Shown: positions 43,999 through 53,684, counted from the stretch's first letter. The stretch: DNA of 64,000 nt from Nocardioides zhouii (GCF_004137345.1 NZ_SDWV01000015.1:1-64000), one strand, 5' to 3'. Notes: generated by a model not told the origin, from the sequence alone. A program made the numbers and translations.

Positions 43999-44460
43999 AT
44001 GCGATCCGACCTGACCTCCGCGCCCCGCTGGGCCATCTTCTGCGCGTACGTCGGCGGCCTCCTGCTGGCCATCGTCCCTGCCCTCGTCGAGCTCGTCATG
44101 GGCGACTTCTTCCTGCTGCTTCCCGTCGGCTTGATGCTCGCGCTCGCGGTCCTCTGGCCCCTGCGCGGAAGCACCGCCCACCTGGTGTTCGCCGTGCTCC
44201 TCGGGCTGGCGATCACCACGGAGCTGGGGGAGCAGTTCTTCTTCCCGGGTGACGTTCCGGCCTGGGCAGACGCCCTCCCGCCGGTCCTCTTCACGCTCTC
44301 CGGAGTCGCGCTGCTGTGGGCTGCGCGTGCGCGCTCGGGTCAGTCGACCTCGGCCCACACCAGCTCGTCGCCCTTCTCCCCGAACGACGAGAGCGTGAGT
44401 ACGCCGCCACCGCAGGCGGGTTCGCCGAGGAACGCGTTGCCCACCGAGGTGGACTCGTAG
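43999..44460 (+). CDS. Small membrane protein, function unknown
   Basis: 153 residues from the ATG at 43999. Four hydrophobic spans in the first 115 residues (AIFCAYVGGLLLAIVPALVEL, GDFFLLLPVGLMLALAVLW, HLVFAVLLGLAITTEL, VLFTLSGVALLWA) are followed by a Ser/Pro-rich tail. That tail overlaps the 3' end of the opposite lipoprotein gene by 121 bp and reads like its antisense, so the original stop was probably lost. It is divergent from the membrane LuxR gene and might be its partner. Confidence 0.6.
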   Translation: MRSDLTSAPRWAIFCAYVGGLLLAIVPALVELVMGDFFLLLPVGLMLALAVLWPLRGSTAHLVFAVLLGLAITTELGEQFFFPGDVPAWADALPPVLFTLSGVALLWAARARSGQSTSAHTSSSPFSPNDESVSTPPPQAGSPRNALPTEVDS

Positions 44461-45470
44461 GCGACCTCGAGGGTGTGGTCCGGGGTCCACCTCATGAGTC
44501 GGGCCGGCTCGTCGGGGCCTTGCGGGTCGCGGACGAAGAAGACCGAGTCGCCGCAGGGGAGGGCGGTGCCGGTGGTGCCGGGGCCGAGGTCGAAGAACGT
44601 GCCGTCGGCCGAGGCTCTGAACACTGCCTCCTCCTGACGGCGAGGCCGTGGCACCTCTGACCAGACGGCGCCGTTTGCCGTGGCGGCGACGTCCCAGCCG
44701 ATGCAGTCGGCGGGCCCTTCGACCGGTTGAGGCAGACCGCTGCCGTCGAGGACGTTGAGGGTGCGGCACGCGACCGGGCGAGCATCGTCGAAGGTCATCA
44801 TGCCGACGCCGCGCTCGCTCGCAGTGAGCCCGGAGAAGCCCGTGCCGTCCGGGGCGCACCACCCGTCCTCGCCGTTCTTGTCGTCGAGTGCGCTGGTGGC
44901 CAGGCAGTACTTCCGGTCGACGCCGTACGACGGGTAGTAGAGGTCGCCGTCGGTGAGCACCCAGGAGCCGCCGCTCGCCGGAGGCGGGCCGTTGGCCACG
45001 CCCATCACCCCGGTGGCGAGCTCGACGACGTCCGCCGAGCTCGGCTTGGTCTCCGCCTTGTCCTGCCGGACGACGACGGCCCACCGCTCGCTCATCAGGA
45101 CCTCGGAGATCGTGCGCCCAGCTCCAGCGGAGATCACCTTGGTCGGACCGCCCGTGGTGATCTCGATGCTGCCGTTGCCGTTGCCGTCGCTCACGATCGC
45201 CTCGAACTCCGGGCCACGGACGTAACGGGTGCCGGCCTCGAGGCCGCTGTCCTGCCAGTCCAGCAGGGCCGGCGTGGGCTCGACGACTGTCGGCGCGTCG
45301 ATCGTTCCGCCGGTGTCGCCCGCGCTCGTCGGCTCGGCGGAGGGCTCGGTCGTGGGCTCGCTCGTGCTGCTCGACTGCTCGTCGGTGCCGGGCGCCGGGG
45401 CGTCGTCGTCGGTGCCGCAGCCGATCAGCGCGACGAGCAGCGCCAGCGCGATCGTCGTACGGACCCACAC
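44340..45470 (-). CDS. Lipoprotein of unknown function
   Basis: 376 residues from a GTG. The signal peptide MWVRTTIALALLVALIGC ends in a lipobox; a Ser/Thr/Glu-rich stalk follows. The ~310-residue outer domain contains repeated beta segments (YVRGPEFEAIVSDGNG, SWVLTDGDLYYPSYG, GLTASERGVGMM) like an irregular beta propeller. It lies 1 bp behind the C39-like gene, so the two form one unit. Confidence 0.65.
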   Translation of the reverse strand: MWVRTTIALALLVALIGCGTDDDAPAPGTDEQSSSTSEPTTEPSAEPTSAGDTGGTIDAPTVVEPTPALLDWQDSGLEAGTRYVRGPEFEAIVSDGNGNGSIEITTGGPTKVISAGAGRTISEVLMSERWAVVVRQDKAETKPSSADVVELATGVMGVANGPPPASGGSWVLTDGDLYYPSYGVDRKYCLATSALDDKNGEDGWCAPDGTGFSGLTASERGVGMMTFDDARPVACRTLNVLDGSGLPQPVEGPADCIGWDVAATANGAVWSEVPRPRRQEEAVFRASADGTFFDLGPGTTGTALPCGDSVFFVRDPQGPDEPARLMRWTPDHTLEVAYESTSVGNAFLGEPACGGGVLTLSSFGEKGDELVWAEVD

Positions 45471-45471
45471 G

Positions 45472-46731
45472 TCAGACGCCGATGTTGTGCTGGAAGTGGT
45501 CGAGGTTGGCGCGGTAGGCCTTGTAGGCGTTGCGCCACTGCACGCGCTCGATGGCGGGCTCGCTCGGGTCGAACTTCGACTGGTCCCACGGCTCGAAGTA
45601 GCCGATCTTGCGGTTGCCGTCGGGGTCCTGGTCGTAGCCGCGGCCGACCTGGAAGTGGCCGCTCGCGTCGTCGTCGAGGTAGGGGTAGTACTGCTTGAGC
45701 AGCACGGGGTGGAGGACGACGGGCGCCTGGTAGTCGTGGACGTGGCGCATCATCAGGCGGTACCACTGCTTGAAGGTGAAGTCGCTGATGTCGAGGACGA
45801 TGTACGGGCCGGCGTGCTTCTTCTTGTCGTAGTCCGTCTTGTTGTTGAGCACGCGCACCATGTCGCTGATCGCGGTGCCGGCGCTGGACGTGCCGAGGCG
45901 GCGGGCCCAGTAGGCCTGGGTCTTCCGCTTCCCCTGCGAGCTCCAGCCGATGGCCTGCATCGTCGCCGGGCCGCACCAGTAGGTCTGGTTCTGCGCCCGG
46001 GCCACCTTGCTGGTGAAGATCTTGGCCTTCGTCGGGTACGACTCACCGAACCCGCCGCGCGCGTCGACGCCGGTGCTCACCTCGGGGTGCTTCTCCGCGA
46101 AGTCCGCCGGCAGCTCGACGCCCTGGATCTCGTGGCGAAGCATCCACACCTTGCCGACCGACTGTGCAGCCATGGTCAGCTCCGCGCGCTCGGCGTCGGT
46201 GCGGGCCGTGGCGCTGCGGGCGCTGTTGCGCGCCAGGACGCCCTCCGCGTCGAGGTCGCCGGTGCGCTCGTTCGTCCCGCCGAAGGTCGGTCGCGTCTCG
46301 AGCCGGGCGGCCAGCGCCTCGCGCGACTGGTTGGTCCAGCCGAACCCGAGGCAGTAGCGCTGGCCGTCGAAGGTCGCGCAGCGGACCGAGGCCCGCGCGG
46401 TCGCCGTACGCCCGTCGGCCCGGTCGAGCGTCCGGCCCTCGGCCAGCACGCGCTCGATCTCGGCCTGCATCTCGGGCGTCACCTCACCCGTTCCGACCGC
46501 ACCTCTGGGGCCGGCGGTCGTCTCGCCGCTCGGAGCGATCTCGCCCTGCTGGTCGTCGCCGTCGGGCAGCAGCGGTACGGCGCCGAGGGTGAGCGCGAGC
46601 GCGGCCGCAGCGATCGTCACCGGGTGTCGCCAGAGCGGGCGCGTCGCGTCCTCGGACGCGATGCGGTGGGCGATCCGGTGGGCCAGGAGTGGGGGGATGA
46701 GTCGGGGGAGGAGGCGGGCAGGAGCAGGCAT
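45472..46731 (-). CDS. Anchored C39-like papain-fold peptidase
   Basis: 419 residues. One membrane helix near residue 40 (VTIAAAALALTLGAVPLL), a Thr/Glu-rich linker, then a papain-like domain from ~240: NQTYWCGPATMQAIGW with the catalytic cysteine, and GHFQVGRGYDQD with the catalytic histidine. These fit the peptidase C39-like family. An acidic region with a C...C pair (VRCATFDGQRYC) precedes it. The likely role is processing or trimming of secreted peptides at the cell surface; substrate unknown. Confidence 0.8.
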   Translation of the reverse strand: MPAPARLLPRLIPPLLAHRIAHRIASEDATRPLWRHPVTIAAAALALTLGAVPLLPDGDDQQGEIAPSGETTAGPRGAVGTGEVTPEMQAEIERVLAEGRTLDRADGRTATARASVRCATFDGQRYCLGFGWTNQSREALAARLETRPTFGGTNERTGDLDAEGVLARNSARSATARTDAERAELTMAAQSVGKVWMLRHEIQGVELPADFAEKHPEVSTGVDARGGFGESYPTKAKIFTSKVARAQNQTYWCGPATMQAIGWSSQGKRKTQAYWARRLGTSSAGTAISDMVRVLNNKTDYDKKKHAGPYIVLDISDFTFKQWYRLMMRHVHDYQAPVVLHPVLLKQYYPYLDDDASGHFQVGRGYDQDPDGNRKIGYFEPWDQSKFDPSEPAIERVQWRNAYKAYRANLDHFQHNIGV

Positions 46732-46883
46732 GGGGAAGACCTTCGATCCGATGACGCGGACGCCTCACTGTCCTCTCTGGTCCCACGCGACGCAAGTGCC
46801 CCACGCGTTCCATCGCGCTCCGCGTCGAGTGCGCTCGCGGCAGTAGTCGCCACAGGAGTGCGCACTCAACTGCGGAGAAAAAA

Positions 46884-46958
46884 TGGAGCGGATGACGAGA
46901 TTCGAACTCGCGACATCGACGGTGGGCAGAGCGTCGCGCTCTGCGCCACTCAATGAGT
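46884..46958 (-). pseudogene. Decayed tRNA-Gly copy
   Basis: The 3' half (37 bp, 46884-46920) is identical to the same part of the intact tRNA-Gly just upstream (46959-46995), including encoded CCA. The 5' half (46921-46958) no longer pairs with the acceptor stem, and the anticodon loop would be 10 bases. It keeps AGAGCGCGAC and total tRNA length, so it is a mutated tandem copy or an integration scar. A TTTTTT run follows at 46878-46883. Confidence 0.7.
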
Positions 46959-47034
46959 TGGAGCGGATGACGAGATTCGAACTCGCGACATCGACCTTGG
47001 GAAGGTCGCGCTCTACCAACTGAGCTACATCCGC
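46959..47034 (-). tRNA. tRNA-Gly (anticodon CCC)
   Basis: Read on the minus strand: acceptor GCGGATG/CATCCGC, D-arm GCTC...GAGC, anticodon stem CGACC/GGTCG with loop TTCCCAA (anticodon CCC, Gly), T-arm GCGAG-TTCGAAT-CTCGT, then TCCA with CCA encoded. All stems are fully paired. Confidence 0.93.
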
Positions 47035-47062
47035 AGTGCCGTCCGGGGACGGCGGAGGAATG

Positions 47063-47836
47063 CTACCTGACCCTCGACTGCACGCTGGAAAGGCCGGGAT
47101 GCTTCGCCTGGACGGTGTCGCCGGACGAACGGCCGGTGAGCCGGCGGTGCACCCAGGGCACGAGGAACTCCCGCGTCCACTGGACGTTTGCGGTCCACTG
47201 CTGACGCCGCGCGAGCACGGGGAGGGGCTCGACGGTGACGGGCTCGAGCGCGTGCTCGACCCCGAGAGCGTCGAGGACGGCACGGGCCATGTGGGTGTGG
47301 CCGTGGTGGTTGAGGTGCATCCGGTCGGTGTCCATCACGCCGGCGATCTCGATGTCGCGCATCCGCCACATGTCGACGATCGTCGCGTCGTGCCGGTCGG
47401 CGATCTCGCGGACCCACTCGTTGAAGATCGCCATCCGGCCGCGTACGGGCCCGTAGATCCCGCGCCCGCCCGGGTCGAAGATCGTGAACATCACGACTCG
47501 TGCCCCGGTCGCGGCCAGCCGCGCGATCGCGTCGTCGTACGTCGCTGCGAGGGCGTCGAGGTCGACGCGGGGGCGGAGCACGTCGTTGCCGCCGCCGTGG
47601 ATCGTGACCAGGTCGGGCTCGAGGGCCACGGTCGCGTCGAGCTGCTCGGCGACGATCGGACCGAGCTTGCGACCGCGGACGGCGAGGTTGGCGTAGCCGA
47701 AGTCGTCGGTCTGCGTCGCGAGGACCTCGGCGACGCGGTCGGCCCAGCCGCGCAGGCCGTTGGCGCGCGAGGGGTCGGGGTCGCCGACACCCTCGGTGAA
47801 GGAGTCGCCGAGGGCGACGTAGCGGTGGAAGGTCAC
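47063..47836 (-). CDS. SGNH/GDSL-family hydrolase
   Basis: 257 residues with the four blocks of the SGNH fold: GDSFTEGVGD (catalytic Ser), LAVRG, HGGGNDVLRP and DRMHLNHHGH (Asp and His). There is no signal peptide, so it is cytoplasmic. Such enzymes deacylate lipids or sugars; substrate unknown. It is divergent from dcd. Confidence 0.9.
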   Translation of the reverse strand: MTFHRYVALGDSFTEGVGDPDPSRANGLRGWADRVAEVLATQTDDFGYANLAVRGRKLGPIVAEQLDATVALEPDLVTIHGGGNDVLRPRVDLDALAATYDDAIARLAATGARVVMFTIFDPGGRGIYGPVRGRMAIFNEWVREIADRHDATIVDMWRMRDIEIAGVMDTDRMHLNHHGHTHMARAVLDALGVEHALEPVTVEPLPVLARRQQWTANVQWTREFLVPWVHRRLTGRSSGDTVQAKHPGLSSVQSRVR

Positions 47837-47892
47837 CTGTCCATTGTGGTCACCGGCTCCCCAGCGCGGAAAACGGAGGCTAGGTTGCTGCC

Positions 47893-48468
47893 GTGCTGCT
47901 CTCCGACCGCGACATCACCGCCGAGATCGACGCCGGGCGGATCGCCCTCGAGCCGTGGGACCCGCAGATGATGCAGCCCTCGAGCGTCGACGTACGCCTC
48001 GACCGGTTCTTCCGGGTCTTCGAGAACCACCGCTACCCGCACATCGACCCCATGGCCGACCAGTCCGAGCTCACCCGCGAGGTCGAGCCGGAGGGCGACG
48101 AGCCGTTCATCCTGCACCCGGGTGAGTTCGTGCTCGGTTCGACGTACGAGGTCGTGTCGCTGCCCGACGACATCGCCGCGCGGGTCGAGGGCAAGTCGTC
48201 GCTCGGCCGGCTCGGCCTGCTGACCCACGCGACCGCCGGCTTCGTCGATCCCGGCTTCTCCGGTCACGTCACCCTCGAGCTGGCCAACGTCGCGACCCTG
48301 CCGATCAAGCTCTACCCCGGCATGAAGATCGGCCAGTTCTGCTTCTTCCGGCTCTCCTCGCCCAGCGAGCACCCCTACGGCTCGGCGAAGTACGGCTCGC
48401 GCTACCAGGGCCAACGCGGTCCCACCCCGAGCCGCTCGTTCCAGGGCTTCCACCGCACGCCGATCTGA
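47893..48468 (+). CDS. dcd: dCTP deaminase
   Basis: 191 residues from a GTG start. [54 protein letters not shown] and [10 protein letters not shown] are the conserved blocks, with [10 protein letters not shown] and TAGFVDPGF forming the nucleotide-binding active site. It makes dUMP or dUTP from dCTP; actinobacterial members often do both deamination and dUTP hydrolysis. Length agrees with the family. Possibly monocistronic; no link to the iron genes downstream. Confidence 0.95.
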   Translation: MLLSDRDITAEIDAGRIALEPWDPQMMQPSSVDVRLDRFFRVFENHRYPHIDPMADQSELTREVEPEGDEPFILHPGEFVLGSTYEVVSLPDDIAARVEGKSSLGRLGLLTHATAGFVDPGFSGHVTLELANVATLPIKLYPGMKIGQFCFFRLSSPSEHPYGSAKYGSRYQGQRGPTPSRSFQGFHRTPI

Positions 48469-48572
48469 GCGGACTGGCGAGAGGGTGGGCGTCCACATCG
48501 CTGGCCCCACAATTGCTTTACGGCACACCCGCGTTGCGTTAATGCTCCGAGTCGTGGTTAGGGTGACCTTAG

Positions 48573-48591
48573 TTAGGTCACCCTCACCTAG
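48573..48591. promoter_or_regulatory. Iron box (IdeR/DmdR-type operator)
   Basis: TTAGGTCACCCTCACCTAG fits the 19-bp iron-box pattern TTAGGT-N7-ACCTAA with one mismatch. It is 17 bp before the start of the siderophore-binding lipoprotein gene, so the ferrous-loaded regulator would block the whole uptake operon. A further TTAGGG half-site lies at 48559. Confidence 0.85.
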
Positions 48592-48608
48592 ATCGACACG
48601 GAGTTCTG

Positions 48609-49646
48609 ATGAAGCGCACCCTCGCCGGGCCGGTCACCCTGGCCACCGTCCTCGCCGTCGCCCTCGCGGGCTGCAGCACCGGGTCCACCAGCGACACCGG
48701 CACCGCCGCCGAGCCGACGGCGACGACCACCGCCGACGCCGACGCGTTCCCCGTCACCATCGAGCACGCGCTCGGTGAGACGACGATCGAGTCGGAGCCG
48801 ATGCGCGTCGCGACGCTGGGCTGGACCGACCAGGACCATGCGCTGTCGCTCGGGGTCGTGCCGGTCGGCGCCACCAAGATCACGTGGGGCGGCACCGAGG
48901 CCGGGTCGACCGCGTGGTTCGACGCGGCCGTCGAGGAGGCCGGGGCCGAGGCGCCCGTGCGCTACGACGACGCCGACGGTGCGCCGATCGACGAGGTCGC
49001 CGAGCTCGCGCCCGACCTGATCCTGGCGACCAACTCGGGCATCACCGAGGCGGAGTACGCCAAGCTCTCCAAGATCGCGCCGGTCGTGGCCTACCCCGAG
49101 GCTCCGTGGACCACCGACTGGAAGACGTCGCTCGAGATGGTCGGCGAGGCGCTGGGCCGCACCGCACTGGCCGACAAGGTCGAGGCCGACACCGAGGCGA
49201 CGATCGAGGAGGCCAAGGCGGACAACCCCGAGCTCCAGGGCGCCGAGCTCATCTACGGCTACCTCGCCGCGACCGACCTGTCCATCGTCGGGATGTACGC
49301 CCCGGAGGACCCGCGGGTCTCGATCCTGCGCGACTTCGGGATGGTCGACGCACCGGCGGTGGCCGACGCGATCAAGCCCGGCGAGTTCTACGGCACGGTC
49401 TCCGCGGAGAAGTCCGCCGACCTCGACTCCGACGTCTTCCTGACCTGGGTGGACTCGCCGGACAGCGTCGAGACGATCGCCGGCGACAAGCTGCTGGGCC
49501 AGATCCCCGCGATCGCCAACGGCAACTGGTACGCCGAGACCGACAAGGCCAACGCGATGGCGTCGACCAACCCGACGCCCCTGTCGATCCCGGTGATCGT
49601 CAGCGACTTCCTGCCCCGCGTCGTCGAGGCGCTCGAGGGCGCCTGA
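48609..49646 (+). CDS. Iron-siderophore ABC transporter substrate-binding lipoprotein
   Basis: 345 residues. Lipoprotein signal (VTLATVLAVALAGC), then two lobes of the FecB/FepB type: RVATLGWTDQDHALSLGVVPVG, LAPDLILATNSGITEAEYAKLSKIAPVVAYP and a C-lobe VFLTWVDSPDSVETI. It captures ferric siderophore outside the cell and hands it to the permeases that follow. Iron-box control. Confidence 0.93.
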   Translation: MKRTLAGPVTLATVLAVALAGCSTGSTSDTGTAAEPTATTTADADAFPVTIEHALGETTIESEPMRVATLGWTDQDHALSLGVVPVGATKITWGGTEAGSTAWFDAAVEEAGAEAPVRYDDADGAPIDEVAELAPDLILATNSGITEAEYAKLSKIAPVVAYPEAPWTTDWKTSLEMVGEALGRTALADKVEADTEATIEEAKADNPELQGAELIYGYLAATDLSIVGMYAPEDPRVSILRDFGMVDAPAVADAIKPGEFYGTVSAEKSADLDSDVFLTWVDSPDSVETIAGDKLLGQIPAIANGNWYAETDKANAMASTNPTPLSIPVIVSDFLPRVVEALEGA

Positions 49647-49648
49647 GC

Positions 49649-50683
49649 ATGACCGCGCTTGTCCCGACCCGGGAGGACGTGACCGGCCCCCACGGGGGAG
49701 GGCCGGCACGTCGTCCCGCCCTGCCGGCCAGCGCCGCGATCGCCGTCGCGGTGCTGGCCGGTGCCGGCGTGCTGTCCCTGCTGGTCGGCGCCAACGCGGT
49801 CCCGCTCGACGCGCTGTGGGACGAGGGCCACCCGGCCCGCGCGATCGTCGAGGCCCGCTTCGAGCGCACCCTCCTCGGCCTCGCGGTCGGCGCTGCGCTC
49901 GGCCTGGCCGGGGCGCTCATGCAGGGCCTGACCCGCAACCCGCTCGCCGACCCCGGGATCCTCGGCGTCAATGCCGGCGCGACCTTCGCGATGGTCATCG
50001 GGATGACGATGTTCGGCCTCGACGCGCTGGGCCAGTTCCTGCCGCTGGCCTTCGTCGGTGCCGCGGCCGCTGCCGTCCTCGTCCACGCCATCGCGTCGGT
50101 CGGCCGGGACGGCGCCACCCCGATGAAGCTCGCCATCACCGGCGCCGCCCTGAGCGCCGGCCTCGCGAGCTGGACCACCGGGCTGCTGCTGGCCGACCGC
50201 AAGACGATGGAGTCCTTCCGCTTCTGGCAGGTCGGCACGATCGGCGGCCGCGGCCTCGACGTCCTGGCCGTCGGCCTGCCGTTCCTCGTCGTCGGCGCGC
50301 TGCTCGCGCTTGCTGGCGCCCGCCTGCTCAACACCCTCGCCCTCGGCGAGGACCTGGCCCGCGGCCTCGGTCGCCGCACGACGCGCGACCGGCTGGTGAT
50401 CGCCCTGGCCATCGTCCTGCTCGCCGGCACCGCCACCGCGCTCGCCGGGCCGATCGCCTTCGTCGGGCTCGTCGTGCCCCATGTCGTACGCGCGCTCGTC
50501 GGCCCCGACCACACGCGGGTGCTGCCGTTCTCGATGCTCGCCGGCGCGGCCCTCGTCGTCGTCGCCGACACCGTCGGCCGGATCGTGCTGCCGCCCTCGG
50601 AGGTCCAGGTCGGCATCATGGCGGCCGCCGTCGGCGTGCCGGTCTTCATCGCGCTCATCCGGCGCACCGGGAGGGCGATGTGA
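49649..50683 (+). CDS. Iron-siderophore ABC transporter permease 1 (FecCD family)
   Basis: 344 residues from the ATG at 49649, 2 bp after the binding-protein stop. Typical FecCD blocks are RFERTLLGLAVGAALGLAGALMQGLTRNPLADPGILGVNAGA and the coupling segment GPIAFVGLVVPHVVRALVGPDHTRVLPFSMLAGA. About ten membrane helices. Pairs with permease 2. Confidence 0.93.
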   Translation: MTALVPTREDVTGPHGGGPARRPALPASAAIAVAVLAGAGVLSLLVGANAVPLDALWDEGHPARAIVEARFERTLLGLAVGAALGLAGALMQGLTRNPLADPGILGVNAGATFAMVIGMTMFGLDALGQFLPLAFVGAAAAAVLVHAIASVGRDGATPMKLAITGAALSAGLASWTTGLLLADRKTMESFRFWQVGTIGGRGLDVLAVGLPFLVVGALLALAGARLLNTLALGEDLARGLGRRTTRDRLVIALAIVLLAGTATALAGPIAFVGLVVPHVVRALVGPDHTRVLPFSMLAGAALVVVADTVGRIVLPPSEVQVGIMAAAVGVPVFIALIRRTGRAM

Positions 50684-51738
50684 CCGCGATCCTCGAACGG
50701 CCCGTGGGGTCGGCGTCCCGCGATGCCAGTGACGTCGTACGCCGTGCCCGCCGCGGCCCGGCGCGCCACCGTCGGCGGCTGTTGGCCGTGCTGTCCCTCG
50801 CCGTGGTCGGTGCCTTCGCGGTGCGGGTGCTGCTCGGCGACTACACCGTCACCATCCCCGACTTCGTCCGCATCGTCGGCGGCGAGAAGATCCCCGGCGC
50901 CACCTACATCGTGATGGAGTCCAAGCTCCCGCGGGCCGTGCTCGCCGTGCTCGTCGGCCTCGCCTTCGGCGTCGGCGGCGCGATCTTCCAGACCACGCTC
51001 CGCAACCCGCTCGCCAGCCCCGACATCGTCGGCGTGAGCCTCGGCGCCAGCGCTGCCGCGGTCTCGGCGATCGCGCTGGGCGGATGGTCCGGCTGGTCGG
51101 TGTCGCTTGCCGCGATCGGCGGTGCGGTCGGCGTCGCGCTCGCCGTACGCGCCGTCGCCGGCGACCACGGCGGGTTCCGCCTCGTGCTCGCCGGCATCGG
51201 CCTCGCCGCCGCCATGCAGTCGGTCATCCAGTACGTCTTCACCCGCGTCGACGAGTGGGACGTCCAGCTGGTGCTGCGCTGGCTGACCGGCAGCGTCAAC
51301 GGTGTCGACTGGGCGACCATCGGCCTGCTCGCCGCGGTCCTGGGCGTCCTGCTGCCGGCCACCGCCTGGGCCGCCCACTCGCTCGTCGCGACCGAGCTCG
51401 GCGACGACACCGCCGCCGGGCTGGGCGTCGGGCGCCGCCGCACCGACCTGCTGATGTTCCTCGGCGTGCTCCTCGTCGCCGTCGGCGTCGCCGCGGCCGG
51501 ACCGGTGGCCTTCGTCGCCTTCCTGTCCGGCCCGATCGCGCGCGCCCTCAACCGCGGACGTACGACGCTCGCCGGCGCCGGGCTCGTCGGCGCGGTCATC
51601 GTGCTGGTCGCCGACTACGCCGGGGCGTACGCGTTCGCCGACCTCAACCTGCCGGTGGGCGTCGTCACCGGCGCCTTCGGCGCACCGTTCCTGCTCTGGC
51701 TGCTCGCCCGCGACCACACCTCAAGGAGGGCGGCATGA
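50680..51738 (+). CDS. Iron-siderophore ABC transporter permease 2 (FecCD family)
   Basis: 352 residues from the GTG at 50680 overlapping the previous stop. A basic N-terminal tail ([13 protein letters not shown]) is followed by FecCD core [42 protein letters not shown] and [17 protein letters not shown]. Second half of the heterodimeric channel. Confidence 0.93.
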   Translation: MTAILERPVGSASRDASDVVRRARRGPARHRRRLLAVLSLAVVGAFAVRVLLGDYTVTIPDFVRIVGGEKIPGATYIVMESKLPRAVLAVLVGLAFGVGGAIFQTTLRNPLASPDIVGVSLGASAAAVSAIALGGWSGWSVSLAAIGGAVGVALAVRAVAGDHGGFRLVLAGIGLAAAMQSVIQYVFTRVDEWDVQLVLRWLTGSVNGVDWATIGLLAAVLGVLLPATAWAAHSLVATELGDDTAAGLGVGRRRTDLLMFLGVLLVAVGVAAAGPVAFVAFLSGPIARALNRGRTTLAGAGLVGAVIVLVADYAGAYAFADLNLPVGVVTGAFGAPFLLWLLARDHTSRRAA

Positions 51739-52589
51739 CCGTCACAGCTCAACCCACTGCCATTGACACCCGCCTGGAGGCGAGCGCCCTGACGCTGGGC
51801 TACGCCGACACCGACGTCGTACGCGACCTGGACCTGCGGATCCCGCACGGCAAGGTCACCGTCGTCGTCGGCGCCAACGCGTGCGGCAAGTCCACGCTGC
51901 TCCGGGGACTGGCGCGGCTGCTCAAGCCGCGCTCGGGGGCGGTGCTGCTCGACGGCGAGGCGATCCACCGGCTCCCGACCAAGCAGGTCGCCCGCACGCT
52001 CGGCCTGCTCCCGCAGAACCCGATCGCGCCCGAGGGCGTGACCGTCGCCGACCTCGTCGCCCGCGGCCGGCACCCGCACCACGGGGCCTTCGGGCGATGG
52101 ACGTCGGAGGACGAACGGGCCGTCGCCGAGGCGCTGACCCTCACCGACACCCTCGAGCTGGCCGACCGCGTGGTCGACGAGCTGTCCGGGGGACAGCGCC
52201 AGCGCGTGTGGATCGCGATGGCGCTCGCCCAGGGCACCGACCTGCTCCTGCTCGACGAGCCGACGACGTACCTCGACGTCGCCCACCAGGTCGAGATGCT
52301 CGACCTCCTCGCCGAGCTCAACGCGCGCCGCGGCACCACGATCGTGATGGTGCTCCACGACCTCAACCTGTCCGCGCGGTACGCCGACCACCTCGTCGCG
52401 CTGCACACCGGCCGCGTGGTCGCGGAGGGCACGCCACGGCAGGTGGTGACCGAGGACGTCGTCCGGACCGTCTTCGGCCTCGACAACCGGGTCATCGACG
52501 ACCCCGTCTCGCACACCCCGCTCGTGGTGCCCGTCGGGCGCCACCGCCCCGCCGCCGATCCCGCCCCCGATCCCCAGGAGAACCGATGA
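51735..52589 (+). CDS. Iron-siderophore ABC transporter ATPase (FepC type)
   Basis: 284 residues from the ATG overlapping the permease stop. Walker [14 protein letters not shown] (GxNxxGKST), [25 protein letters not shown], signature [19 protein letters not shown], Walker [14 protein letters not shown]-loop LHDLN. Standard FepC-like importer ATPase. Confidence 0.94.
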   Translation: MTVTAQPTAIDTRLEASALTLGYADTDVVRDLDLRIPHGKVTVVVGANACGKSTLLRGLARLLKPRSGAVLLDGEAIHRLPTKQVARTLGLLPQNPIAPEGVTVADLVARGRHPHHGAFGRWTSEDERAVAEALTLTDTLELADRVVDELSGGQRQRVWIAMALAQGTDLLLLDEPTTYLDVAHQVEMLDLLAELNARRGTTIVMVLHDLNLSARYADHLVALHTGRVVAEGTPRQVVTEDVVRTVFGLDNRVIDDPVSHTPLVVPVGRHRPAADPAPDPQENR

Positions 52590-53536
52590 CCGTGACCGCT
52601 GCCGTCCTGCCGATGCTGCTCGCCGACGTCGAGGTCGTCTCGGTCGAGCGGCTCAGCCCGACGTACGTCCGGGTCGAGCTCGGCGGCGCTGATCTGGCCG
52701 ACTACGGCGTCGACGGAGACCGGTGGGACCAGCGGATCAAGCTGGTCTTCCCCGACCCCACGACCGGCGCGATCACGTCGACCGAGGGCGCCGACGAGTC
52801 CTGGTGGGCCACTTGGGTCGAGCGTCCGGCCTCCGAGCGCGGCCGCATGCGGACGTACACGATCCGCGACGTCCGCGGCTCCGGCGAGCAGACGACCTTC
52901 GTCGTCGACATGGTGCTCCACCTCGAGGGCGACCTCGTCGGTCCGGGGTCGACGTGGGCCTCGCGGGCGGAGCCGGGCGACCGCATCGTGCTGCTCGCGC
53001 CGCGTCGCGGGTTCCCCTACGGCGGCATCGAGTTCACGCCTGCGCCCGGTGCGGACCTGCTGCTCGTGGGCGACGAGACGGCCGTCCCGGCGATCTGCAC
53101 GGTGCTCGAGCAGCTGCCGGCCGACGCCCGCGGGAGGGCGTTCCTCGAGGTGCCGCTCGCGGCCGACGTGCTGGACGTACGCGGTCCGGCCGGGGTCGCG
53201 GTCGTGTGGATCGCCCGCGAGGGCGACCCGCTCGGCGTGGGCCTGCGCGACGCCGTGGTCGCGCACCTCGGCATCCCCGGTGCTGAGGTCGAGGTGGCGC
53301 CCGACGACGTCGACCCCGACCTGTGGGAGACGCCGTACTACTCCTCCTCGGGCGAGGAGGTCCCCGGTGCCCCAGGTCCGGAGGCGGCTTGCGCGGGCGG
53401 GACGTACGCCTGGATCGCGGGGGAGTCGAAGGTGGTCACCGGCCTGCGCCGCCATCTCGTCAACGATCTGGGCTTCGACCGCCGCCAGGTCGCCTTCATG
53501 GGCTACTGGCGCCGCGGTGTGGCCATGAAGTCCTGA
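52586..53536 (+). CDS. Siderophore-interacting protein (ferric-siderophore reductase, SIP family)
   Basis: 316 residues overlapping the ATPase stop (ATGA). FAD domain with RMRTYTIRD (RxYT flavin motif), [22 protein letters not shown], then the C-terminal lobe [19 protein letters not shown] and [15 protein letters not shown]. It releases iron from the imported siderophore by reduction. Last gene of the iron operon. Confidence 0.93.
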   Translation: MTVTAAVLPMLLADVEVVSVERLSPTYVRVELGGADLADYGVDGDRWDQRIKLVFPDPTTGAITSTEGADESWWATWVERPASERGRMRTYTIRDVRGSGEQTTFVVDMVLHLEGDLVGPGSTWASRAEPGDRIVLLAPRRGFPYGGIEFTPAPGADLLLVGDETAVPAICTVLEQLPADARGRAFLEVPLAADVLDVRGPAGVAVVWIAREGDPLGVGLRDAVVAHLGIPGAEVEVAPDDVDPDLWETPYYSSSGEEVPGAPGPEAACAGGTYAWIAGESKVVTGLRRHLVNDLGFDRRQVAFMGYWRRGVAMKS

Positions 53537-53591
53537 ACGGCCTGACGCCCGGACGGAGGGTCCGGGCGTGGGGCTGGTGCGTGGTTGCGGG

Positions 53592-53684
53592 TCAGCGGCG
53601 CTTGGGCGCGCGGGGCGAGTAGCGCACGCGCTCGGCGATGCGGTGACGGGCGATCAGCTCGATGTCGGTGAACGAGTCGTACAT
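53592..53684 (-). CDS. 30-residue basic peptide
   Basis: ATG at 53684 behind a strong ribosome site (GAAAGGAG). The product starts MYDSFTDIELIARHRIAERVRYS and ends with a basic tail. It is the third gene of the RHH-DUF4097 unit, 28 bp after the DUF4097 stop. The strong ribosome site and position support a real small gene; amphipathic helix plus basic tail is compatible with membrane or nucleic acid contact. Function unknown. Confidence 0.6.
   Translation of the reverse strand: MYDSFTDIELIARHRIAERVRYSPRAPKRR

Noticed and set aside
46884..47034. Active genomic island at the tRNA
   Set aside because: No integrase, excisionase or atypical DNA nearby; only a 37-bp duplicated end remains.
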